Of a stretch of DNA of 64,000 bases, positions 44,164 through 51,792 are shown in pieces. The notes below the pieces were generated by a model. The model saw only the letters and a program-made list of their open reading frames with translations, searched no databases and was not told where the DNA came from. Each line of letters begins with the position of its first letter. Within the stretch, counting starts at the first letter, position 1. Made by a program: the position numbers and the translations under genes. The stretch comes from Catenulispora yoronensis (GTDB lineage: Bacteria; Actinomycetota; Actinomycetes; Streptomycetales; Catenulisporaceae), in assembly GCF_039531695.1 (NCBI RefSeq), contig NZ_BAAAQN010000015.1:104748-168747 (forward strand), in the 5' to 3' direction.

Positions 44164-45687
44164 CCACTGACCGGCGGCCGCAACCCCACACCGAACAACT
44201 CACCCCTCACCCCAACCACCCGCCACGGCACCCGCGCCGCATCCATCGACGCAGTCCTCTGCGACCTCGACGACACCCTCTACCCCCAACAGTCCTGGCT
44301 CGACGGCGCCTGGCAAGCAGTAGCCCGCGCGGCCGGCCGCTACGGCATCGACGAAGCAGCCTTCCTGGCCGCGCTACAGGCCGACGCCGCGCTTGGCACG
44401 GCGCGCGGCGGGATTATTGACCGCGCGTTGGAGGCGGTTGGGTATGGGGTTGGGGTGGATGGGGCTGGTGGGTTGGTCGGGCCGAGCGGACCGAGCGAGC
44501 AGGGCAGGCTGGTCGCACCGGTGACGCCAACGCCGCCAGTCGCCTCAGCACCAAGCGCGCCAGCCACGCCGATCGCGACACCGCCAGCTGCCTCGGCCGC
44601 CTTGGTGCCATCAACGCAGGCCGCGTCGGCCGCACTGCCCTTGGCCGCATCAACACCAGCCGCGCTGATCGCATCACTGTCAGCCGCCTCGGCCGCGTCA
44701 ACGCAGGCCGTGTCGACGCCAGCTACGCCGACCGCGCCGGTCGCCTCAACGCCAGTCCCGACCATGCCAATCGCGACACCGCCAGCTCCAGCTGCCTCGG
44801 CCGCGTCACCGCAGGCCCCGCCAGCCGCATCAACACCAGCCACGCCGATCGCATCGCTGTCAGCCGCCTCGGCCGCATCAGTCCCGTCATCGCCAGTCGC
44901 GGCCGCGTCACCGCAGGCCCCGTCGACCGCGCCAGCCGCGTCAACGCCGGCCGCCCCGACCGCGCCGCTCGCCTCGGCACAAGCCACCCCAACCACACCG
45001 CTCGCGTCGCCGCCAGCCGCACCGGCCACACCGGCCGCGCCGTCGCCACCGGCCACCCCGACCGCGCCGTCAGCCGACACCGCCCCGAGCTCGGTCCCGA
45101 GTGGAGAACTCGCTTCTTCCCTTTCCCCCGCCCCCCTCCCCGTTCCCCCATCCCCTCTCCTCGTCGAGCTCGTCACCGCCTTCCGCGCCCACCGGCCTGC
45201 GCGCCTGGAGCCTTATCCCGGGGTCCGCGCGGCGCTTGCCCGCCTGCGGGCGGCCGGGATTCGGCTCGCGGTGGTGACTGATGGGGATGTCGCGGTTCAG
45301 GAGTGGAAGGTGCGGGCTTTGGGGATCGGGGCGTTTTTCGACAGTGTGGTGGTTTCTGATGCGTTGGGTGGGCGGCAGTGGAGGAAGCCGCATGGGGCGC
45401 CGTTTCGGGAGGCGTTGAGGGATCTCGGGGTGGGGCCGGAGCGGTGTGTTGTGGTGGGTGATCGTCCTGATAAGGATGTTAGGGGGGCGGTGCGGATGGG
45501 GGTTAGGGCCATTCGGGTGGAAAGTGGGGAGTATCGGGGGGTGGCTGATGAGGTGGGGGTGTGGCATACGGCTGCTGACTTCGGTGCGGCTGTCGACTGG
45601 TTGTTGGGGCCTGGCGAGGGAGATGCGGAGGGGGGCGCGGGGGCGGGAGCGGCGTCCGGGGCTCCCGCTCCCGCGCCCGGGCCGTGA
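44161..45687 (+). CDS. HAD-family hydrolase with about 225-residue Ala/Pro/Ser/Thr insertion
   Basis: A 508-residue protein where a HAD phosphatase of about 280 residues is expected. Motif I is DLDDTLYP (about 35-42), motif II VVTDGD (about 371), the Lys in WRKPHGAPF and motif IV GDRPDKDV (about 433). Between the first helices of the cap (about residue 100) and its return at SPLLVELVTAFRAHRPARL (about 328) is an insertion almost wholly of Ala, Pro, Ser, Thr and Val, coded by degenerate tandem repeats. Codon use differs before, in and after the insertion. It may dephosphorylate a sugar-phosphate of the operon. The gene is last in the operon. Confidence 0.85.
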   Translation: MPLTGGRNPTPNNSPLTPTTRHGTRAASIDAVLCDLDDTLYPQQSWLDGAWQAVARAAGRYGIDEAAFLAALQADAALGTARGGIIDRALEAVGYGVGVDGAGGLVGPSGPSEQGRLVAPVTPTPPVASAPSAPATPIATPPAASAALVPSTQAASAALPLAASTPAALIASLSAASAASTQAVSTPATPTAPVASTPVPTMPIATPPAPAASAASPQAPPAASTPATPIASLSAASAASVPSSPVAAASPQAPSTAPAASTPAAPTAPLASAQATPTTPLASPPAAPATPAAPSPPATPTAPSADTAPSSVPSGELASSLSPAPLPVPPSPLLVELVTAFRAHRPARLEPYPGVRAALARLRAAGIRLAVVTDGDVAVQEWKVRALGIGAFFDSVVVSDALGGRQWRKPHGAPFREALRDLGVGPERCVVVGDRPDKDVRGAVRMGVRAIRVESGEYRGVADEVGVWHTAADFGAAVDWLLGPGEGDAEGGAGAGAASGAPAPAPGP

Positions 45688-45694
45688 TGCCGAA

Positions 45695-45732
45695 AGCGGC
45701 GGCCCGGCCAGGATCGGTCGGGGGCCGCCGCT
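45695..45732. terminator. Bidirectional terminator after HAD and dprE2 genes
   Basis: AGCGGCGGCCC pairs with GGGCCGCCGCT across 16 bases between the convergent gene ends. It closes the exosortase operon. Confidence 0.75.
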
Positions 45733-45766
45733 CGGGCAGTGGCTGGGCAGTGGCTGGGCTGCCGAC

Positions 45767-46522
45767 CTACATCGGCAGCTTGCGGAAGATCGGGCGCGGG
45801 ACGTGGCGCAGGCCCGACATCACGTAGCGGAAGGCGCCGGGGGCCCAGACGGTGTGGGAGCCGCGGCGGAGGCCGGTGAGGATGGCGTCGGCGACGGCTT
45901 CGGGGGTGGTGGACAGGGGGGCCTTCTCCATGCCCTTCGTCATCTTGGTGTCGACGAAGCCGGGGCGGACGACCATCACGTGGACGCCGGTGCCGACCAG
46001 GGAGTCGCCGAGGCCCTGGGCGAAGGCGTCGAGGCCGGCCTTGCTGGAGCCGTAGATGAAGTTGGCCTTGCGGGCCCGTTCGGCGGCCACCGAGGACAGG
46101 ACCACGAGGGCTCCGTGGCCCTGCTTCTTCAGGGCCTGGGCCACCACGATGCCGCTGGAGACGGCGCCGGTGTAGTTGACGTGGGCCACCGCCGCCGCGC
46201 GGGCCGGGTCCTTCTCGTCCTCCGCCTGGTCGCCGAGGACGCCGAAGGCCATCAGGACCACGTCGACGTCGCCGTTGGTGAAGACCTGGGACAGGACCTT
46301 CTCGTGGTCGTCGGTGGCGGCGGCGTCGAAGGCGACGACCTCCACCGTGGCGCCGAGCTGGCGCAGCTCGGCGGCGTTGTCCTCCAGCTGGCGGGAGGGC
46401 CGGCCGGCCAGGTAGATCTTCTTGGTGCGCAGGGCCGCCATCTTGCGGGCGGTGGCCATGGCGATGTCCGAGGAGCCGCCGAGCACCAGCAGGGACTGGG
46501 CCGCGCCCAGGGAGTCCTTCAT
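45767..46522 (-). CDS. dprE2: Decaprenylphospho-beta-D-erythro-pentofuranosid-2-ulose 2-reductase
   Basis: A 251-residue short-chain dehydrogenase. The nucleotide motif is GGSSDIA (about 15-21) and the catalytic residues are Ser in VLSSVAAERA and Tyr/Lys in YGSSKAG. DprE2 reduces the keto intermediate made by DprE1, completing epimerisation of polyprenyl-phospho-ribose to arabinose. It is last in a coaE-ubiA-dprE1-dprE2 run. Confidence 0.93.
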   Translation of the reverse strand: MKDSLGAAQSLLVLGGSSDIAMATARKMAALRTKKIYLAGRPSRQLEDNAAELRQLGATVEVVAFDAAATDDHEKVLSQVFTNGDVDVVLMAFGVLGDQAEDEKDPARAAAVAHVNYTGAVSSGIVVAQALKKQGHGALVVLSSVAAERARKANFIYGSSKAGLDAFAQGLGDSLVGTGVHVMVVRPGFVDTKMTKGMEKAPLSTTPEAVADAILTGLRRGSHTVWAPGAFRYVMSGLRHVPRPIFRKLPM

Positions 46523-46604
46523 ATTCGTTCCTATCCGTTCATCGCTGCGGAGGCTGCGGAGGCGCTGCGGAGGCTGCGGAGGCTCTGCCGAGTGGACCCG
46601 GCCG

Positions 46605-47990
46605 CTACAGGTGCAGGCGGCGCGCCTGGTCCGACATGAACACCTGGTGCGGGTCGATCTCGGCCCGCAGTTTGCGGAAGGCCTCCAGCCGCGGGTACAT
46701 CTCGGCCATCAACTCCGGCGCCATCCGGGAGTCCTTGGCCAGGTACAGCCGTCCCCCCGCCTCCAGGACCTTCTCGTCCAGGCCGTCCAGCAGCGCCGCC
46801 AGGCCCGGGGTGTTGGTCGGGAAGTCCAGCGCCAGCGTCCAGCCCTGGGTGGGGAACGACAGGTAGCCGGAGTTGCCCGCGCCGAAGCGCTTGAGGACCG
46901 TCAGGGCGGCCGGGGCGCCGTGGGCGGAGATGCGCTCCACGATCTGCCGCAGCGTGTCCTCGGCCCCGAACGGCACCACGAACTGCCACTGCAGGAAGCC
47001 CGCCGGCCCGTAGACGCGGTTCCACTCCATGATCCCGTCCAGCGGGTGGAAGAAGGCCCCGACGCCCTGGATCACGCCCTCCTTGCGGACCGGCGCCTTG
47101 CGGAACCACATCTCGTTGAAGACCCGGCCGGTCATCTTGTTGAGCAGCCCGTTCACCGGGACCGGCGGGACCGTGCCCAGGGACAGCGGGGCGAACTTGC
47201 GGGGCTCGCGGCGGACCTTGGCCGGGAGCTCGTCCAGCTTCGCGAAGTCGCCGCAGGTCAGCACCGAGCGGCCGAGGTTGCGGCCGGTGGACAGGCAGTC
47301 GATCCAGGCCACCGTGTAGGGGTACTTGTCGTCGGTGGCGGCCAGCTCGGCCATCACGCCGTCCAGGTCCGGCGCGCGCCAGATGTCGGCCTTGATGCGG
47401 GCCGTCTCCACCTTCTTGAAGGCGATGGTGGCCTGGGTGACGATGCCGGTCAGGCCCATGCCGCCGGCGGTGGCCCAGAACAGCTCCGGGGTGCCGGCCG
47501 GGGTCAGCGTGCGGATCTCGCCGTCGGCGCCGAGCAGGTCCATCGCCAGCACGTGCTGGGTGAAGGAGCCGGCGCTGTGGTGGTTCTTGCCGTGGATGTC
47601 GGCGCCGATCGCGCCGCCGACGGTGACGTAGCGGGTGCCCGGGGTGACCGGCACGAACCAGCCCAGCGGGAGCATGGTGCTCATCAGCTGGTGCAGGCTG
47701 ACGCCGGCCTGCGCGGTGACGATCCCGCGCTCGATGTCGATGTTGAGGATCTTGTTGAGCGAGGTGGTGCGCACCACCCGGCCGCCGCCGTTCTGGGCCG
47801 GGTCGCCGTAGGAGCGGCCCAGGCCGCGGGCGATGACACCGCGGGGCCCGGCGCCGGTCACCAGCTCGGAGAGCTGCTCCAGCGCGGTGGGGTCGGCGAC
47901 GTCGGCCACCGAGGGGCTGGTCATGCCCCAGCCGTAGAGGCGCTCGGGGTGCAGTCCGGCGCCGGTAGAAGTCTCCTGTGGCAGTGCCAC
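46605..47990 (-). CDS. dprE1: Decaprenylphosphoryl-beta-D-ribose oxidase
   Basis: A 461-residue FAD-dependent oxidase of the VAO family, first step of ribose-to-arabinose epimerisation. The FAD-binding phosphate loop is in RGLGRSYGDPAQNGGGRVV, with ADIHGKNHHSAGSF as a second FAD contact. In the active-site strand SFPTQGWTLALDFP the position aligned with Cys387 of M. tuberculosis DprE1 (the covalent benzothiazinone target) is Ala. GTG 47990 is chosen because AGGG lies nine bases upstream; GTG 47999 is too close to it. Confidence 0.93.
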   Translation of the reverse strand: MALPQETSTGAGLHPERLYGWGMTSPSVADVADPTALEQLSELVTGAGPRGVIARGLGRSYGDPAQNGGGRVVRTTSLNKILNIDIERGIVTAQAGVSLHQLMSTMLPLGWFVPVTPGTRYVTVGGAIGADIHGKNHHSAGSFTQHVLAMDLLGADGEIRTLTPAGTPELFWATAGGMGLTGIVTQATIAFKKVETARIKADIWRAPDLDGVMAELAATDDKYPYTVAWIDCLSTGRNLGRSVLTCGDFAKLDELPAKVRREPRKFAPLSLGTVPPVPVNGLLNKMTGRVFNEMWFRKAPVRKEGVIQGVGAFFHPLDGIMEWNRVYGPAGFLQWQFVVPFGAEDTLRQIVERISAHGAPAALTVLKRFGAGNSGYLSFPTQGWTLALDFPTNTPGLAALLDGLDEKVLEAGGRLYLAKDSRMAPELMAEMYPRLEAFRKLRAEIDPHQVFMSDQARRLHL

Positions 47991-48038
47991 GTCTCTCACG
48001 TCCCTAATAGCAAACCGAAGGTACCGCCGGCGCGGGGC

Positions 48039-49043
48039 TCAGCCGCGGGAGCCGACCAGGATCACCCCGGTGGCGAAGACCGCGACCCACACCACGCCCA
48101 GGCCCAGCATGACGCGGTCCTTGAGCACCACGTCCTCGGGCTCGCCGGCGCTGCCGCCGTCGATGAACATCGCGTACCGCAGGAAGATGAACACCCACGG
48201 GATGACCGAGATCTCCAGCCACGGCTTGGCCGACTTGTGGGCCAGGTCCGGCGTGGAGGCCAGGTAGAACGCCCACAGCGAGTAGGTGACCACGGTGATC
48301 GTGGCCGCGGCCTGCCACACGAAGCGCAGGTAGCTCTGCGAGTACTCGGACAGCGACTTGCGCGAGGAGGCCGCGTCCTCGCCCATCAGCACCATCTCGG
48401 AGTAGCGCTTGCCGGCCACCATGAACAGCGATCCGAACCCGGTGGTGAGCAGGAACCACTGCGACAGCTCCAGGTCGGCCGCCACGCCGCCGACGATGGC
48501 CCGGAGCAGGAAGCCGGAGGCCACCATCGCCAGGTCCAGGACCGGGACGTGCTTGAGCCACAGCGAGTAGACGATGTGCAGCACCATGTACACCGCGACG
48601 ACCAGGACCGTGGTCCAGTTGGCCAGCAGCGCGATCCCGAGCGCGATCACGCCGCACACCGGGCCGACGACCAGCGCCACCGGGATCGGCACCCAGCCGG
48701 CCGCGATCGGCCGGAACCGCTTCTTGGGGTGCCGGCGGTCGGACTCCACGTCCATCACGTCGTTGATGTAGTAGATGCACGACGCGGCGAAGCAGAACGC
48801 CACGAACGCGATCGCCGAGGTGCGCAGCACGTCGGCCTGGCCGAGCTTGGCCGCCGCCAGGGGGGCGGCCAGCACCAGCACGTTCTTCACCCACTGCCGA
48901 GGCCTGGCCGCGAGCACCAGGGCCACCGGCAAAGAGGGGCGCTTGCGCAAGTCGGCGGGGAGGTCGGCAGCAGAAGCAGAGGTCGCCGCGGGCTGGGAGT
49001 TCGGCACCTGTGCTTCGGCAGACTGTGTGGGGAGGGATGTCAC
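48039..49043 (-). CDS. ubiA: Decaprenyl-phosphate phosphoribosyltransferase (UbiA family)
   Basis: A 334-residue polytopic prenyltransferase-like protein, homologous to Rv3806c. The Asp-rich motif is NDVMDVESDRRHPKKRFRPIA, with helices around it (LAAPLAAAKLG, IAFVAFCFAASCIYYI). It transfers phosphoribose from PRPP to polyprenyl phosphate, making the substrate of DprE1/DprE2. The N-terminus is a 40-residue Ala/Ser/Pro extension. GTG 49043 is the most upstream start; the ribosome site is weak, so a later start is possible. Confidence 0.9.
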   Translation of the reverse strand: MTSLPTQSAEAQVPNSQPAATSASAADLPADLRKRPSLPVALVLAARPRQWVKNVLVLAAPLAAAKLGQADVLRTSAIAFVAFCFAASCIYYINDVMDVESDRRHPKKRFRPIAAGWVPIPVALVVGPVCGVIALGIALLANWTTVLVVAVYMVLHIVYSLWLKHVPVLDLAMVASGFLLRAIVGGVAADLELSQWFLLTTGFGSLFMVAGKRYSEMVLMGEDAASSRKSLSEYSQSYLRFVWQAAATITVVTYSLWAFYLASTPDLAHKSAKPWLEISVIPWVFIFLRYAMFIDGGSAGEPEDVVLKDRVMLGLGVVWVAVFATGVILVGSRG

Positions 49044-49052
49044 CGGGTTAAC

Positions 49053-49682
49053 CTATCGGATCCTTGAATCGCGGAGCGTGACCAGTTCGGACCACAGGCG
49101 GTCCGTTTCCAGGTCGAGGTCTGCCAGCGACCCGTTGTTCGCGATCACGTAATCCGCCGCCGCCAACCGGTCCGCTCGCGAGGCCTGGGCCGCCATCCGC
49201 GCCGTCGCGTCTTCACGGGACATGCCGCGGTTGGCGAGCAGGCGCGCATACCGGACCTCGTCGTCGGCGTCGACCACGATGACCGCCGCGTATCCGCGGT
49301 CCGATCCGCCCTCGACCAACAGCGGAATATCGTAGACGACTATGCCGCCGCGCGGGGCGGAAGCGGCCCATTCGGCCATCAGGGCGCCCACCCGGGGGTG
49401 GACGATGGCGTTGAGGGCGGCGCGCCGGGCCGGGTCGGCGAAGACGACGGCGCCGAGGCGGGCCCGGTCCAGGGCGCCGTCCGGGCCGACGACCTCGGAA
49501 CCGAACTCCTTCACGACCTCGTCATAGCCGTCGGTACCGGGCTCGACGACGGCGCGCGCCGCGAGATCGGCGTCGACGACGGTGGCGCCGTGGGCCTTCA
49601 GGCGTTTGAGGACTTCGCTCTTGCCGGAGCCGATGCCGCCGGTCAGGCCGACGTTGAGGGTGTCGCCTTCTGAGGCTTCCAT
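49053..49682 (-). CDS. coaE: Dephospho-CoA kinase
   Basis: A 209-residue P-loop kinase, last step of CoA synthesis. Walker A is GGIGSGKS (about 15-22), with DADLAARAVVEPG and VVYDIPLLVEGGSDRGY in the substrate and lid regions. ATG 49682 has GGAG about five bases upstream. Actinobacterial CoaE often has a second C-terminal domain, absent here. It lies directly upstream of the DPA genes with a nine-base gap to ubiA, an unusual neighbourhood. Confidence 0.95.
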   Translation of the reverse strand: MEASEGDTLNVGLTGGIGSGKSEVLKRLKAHGATVVDADLAARAVVEPGTDGYDEVVKEFGSEVVGPDGALDRARLGAVVFADPARRAALNAIVHPRVGALMAEWAASAPRGGIVVYDIPLLVEGGSDRGYAAVIVVDADDEVRYARLLANRGMSREDATARMAAQASRADRLAAADYVIANNGSLADLDLETDRLWSELVTLRDSRIR

Positions 49683-49791
49683 GGGGCTCCGTTCGTTTCG
49701 CGATGGCCGTCTTTAGAAGGCTAACGTTGCGATGCACGAACGGGGTCACTGAGTGCCACCGTTTGCCACCCCCTGTCTGGAACGGATGCCG

Positions 49792-51540
49792 ATGGACAAA
49801 CCGCCCTCTGTGGCCACCGCGGGCAAGACGGCGCGCTGGAAGTCCGTCGCGGGTTCGGCGGTGCTGGCGGCCGGCGTGTTCGCCATCGGGTACGGCTGCA
49901 CGGGCGGTTCGGCGCCGGCGGCGGCGAAGCCGGGTCCGCCGGTGACGGTGAGCACCCAGACGCCGGAGCCGCCGTCGAAGGTGGGGACGCCGCCTCCGGA
50001 CCGGGACAAGCCGTCGTCGGCGGCGTGCGCGACGCGGCGCCGGCCGGCGGGCTGGGCGCGGGCGGAGAACGCGCGGCCGGGGGACGCGGGGTGGCGGGAG
50101 AGCTTCGACACCGACACGTCGATAGTGGCGGGCTATCTGGACCAGGTCAGCGCGGCGTGCGGGGACACGGTGGGCTTGCACCTGTCCGGCTACGTGTCGA
50201 CGGCGTCGGTGACGGCGTATCGCATGGGCTGGTACGGCGGCGCGGGCGGCCGGGTGGTGTGGAGCACGCCGAAGGTGTCGGTGACGGCGAGCCCGGTGAA
50301 GTACTCGGGGCCGCCGACGTACACGGCCGAGGCGTCGTGGCCGGTCGCGACGCGGATACCGATCACGGAGGACTGGACGCCGGGTCTCTATCTACTGGTG
50401 GTGCGCGCGCGGCCGCATGACGCGGGTGACGCGATCCCGTTGGTGGTGCGGGACGACAGCGACGGCAACGGGGTGCCGGGCAGCGGGAGTTCGCCGTTGC
50501 TGTTGCAGGCGTCGGTGCTGACGTATCAGGCGTACAACAACTACGGACGGTACAGCCTCTATTACGGTCCGAAGGACCAGTCGGGGAAGCGGACCGACCG
50601 TTCACGGGTGGCGTCGTTCGACCGGCCGTACAACGGCGACGGCTACCAGGCGCCGTTCCTGTACGACATCCCGCTGGCCGCGGAGACTGAGAAGCTGGGC
50701 CTGGACGTCGACTACACGACGGATGTGGACGTCGACCGGCGGCCGAGCCAGGTGGCGGCGCACAAGGCGCTGCTGATCGGCGGGCATTCGGAGTACTGGA
50801 CGCGGCGGATGTACGACGCGGCCGTCTATGCGCGCGACAACGGGACCAACATCGCTTTCTTCGGCGCGAACGAGGTGTACTGGCACGCGCGGCTGGAGCC
50901 GTCGCCGGCCGGGCCGGACCGGCGGATGGTGGTGTACCGGCAGGCCGCGGAGGATCCGCTGGCCAAGAGCGATCCGGCGCAGGCGACGGTGTTGTGGGAC
51001 TCGCGGGAGTTGCAGCGGCCGGAAGCGACGCTGGTCGGGCCGGCGTACGGCGAGCTGGGCGCGAACGGCGGCGCGTTCCGGGTGCTGCAGCCGGACTCGT
51101 GGATCTTCGCCGGGACCGGTGTGACGCAGGACCAGACGCTGAAGGCCTCGCTGGGCGGCGAGTACGACACGGTGAAGAACGACTTCGCGACGCCGAAGGA
51201 CATCGACGTGATCGCGGCGGCGCCGATCCTGTTCAGCGGGCAGCCGACGATGGCGACCATGTCGTACTACTCGGCGGCGTCCGGGGCCGGGGTGTTCGCC
51301 GGGGGCATGACGTACTGGGACTGCCAGCTGACCGCGTCGTGCAAGAACCACGAGACGGACCCCGGCACCTCGAAGCTGCTGGCCGCGATGACTGACAACG
51401 TGCTGCGGGACTTCGCGCAGGGCCCGGCCGGGAAGCGGCACCCGTCCACGCACCGCCCGGCACCGGCCGCCCGGGCGCTGATCGGCTCGGCGGCGGCGCA
51501 GTCCGACGTCGGGATCGGACCGCCGACACCTGCCGGTTAG
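49792..51540 (+). CDS. Membrane-anchored N,N-dimethylformamidase large-subunit-like protein (copy 1)
   Basis: A 582-residue protein with one N-terminal membrane helix (SVAGSAVLAAGVFAIGYG), a Pro-rich spacer and a large exported domain that resembles the beta subunit of N,N-dimethylformamidase. Key segments are GHSEYWTRRMYDAAVYARDN, IAFFGANEVYWHARLEPS and the jelly-roll-like front part (YRMGWYGGAGGRVVW). Known dimethylformamidase uses an iron site with Tyr and Glu ligands; candidate Tyr and Glu are in HSEYW and NEVYW. ATG 49792 has GGAAC eight bases upstream. A second, related gene follows. The extracellular substrate is unknown. Confidence 0.8.
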   Translation: MDKPPSVATAGKTARWKSVAGSAVLAAGVFAIGYGCTGGSAPAAAKPGPPVTVSTQTPEPPSKVGTPPPDRDKPSSAACATRRRPAGWARAENARPGDAGWRESFDTDTSIVAGYLDQVSAACGDTVGLHLSGYVSTASVTAYRMGWYGGAGGRVVWSTPKVSVTASPVKYSGPPTYTAEASWPVATRIPITEDWTPGLYLLVVRARPHDAGDAIPLVVRDDSDGNGVPGSGSSPLLLQASVLTYQAYNNYGRYSLYYGPKDQSGKRTDRSRVASFDRPYNGDGYQAPFLYDIPLAAETEKLGLDVDYTTDVDVDRRPSQVAAHKALLIGGHSEYWTRRMYDAAVYARDNGTNIAFFGANEVYWHARLEPSPAGPDRRMVVYRQAAEDPLAKSDPAQATVLWDSRELQRPEATLVGPAYGELGANGGAFRVLQPDSWIFAGTGVTQDQTLKASLGGEYDTVKNDFATPKDIDVIAAAPILFSGQPTMATMSYYSAASGAGVFAGGMTYWDCQLTASCKNHETDPGTSKLLAAMTDNVLRDFAQGPAGKRHPSTHRPAPAARALIGSAAAQSDVGIGPPTPAG

Positions 51541-51792
51541 GCCGCCGGAACCGCTTGTCAGTAGCCTGTCGCCACCCCCTGCACGGTCGGGTTGCGGCGC
51601 GTCCGCGCACGCCTGCCCGCGCTCGGCGAAATCAGTCCGCGAGGATAGGCAACCTGGCGGTGCTCTGACTACGTCAAGTAGGTGGGTGGGGCGCGGCGGG
51701 AGCGCGGTGCCCGCGGCGGGACAACGGAACAGGAGTCTGGTAGTGCGGGGACGCGTGCTGGCGCGGGTTGGGGCTTCCCGGGTTCGGGCGGC

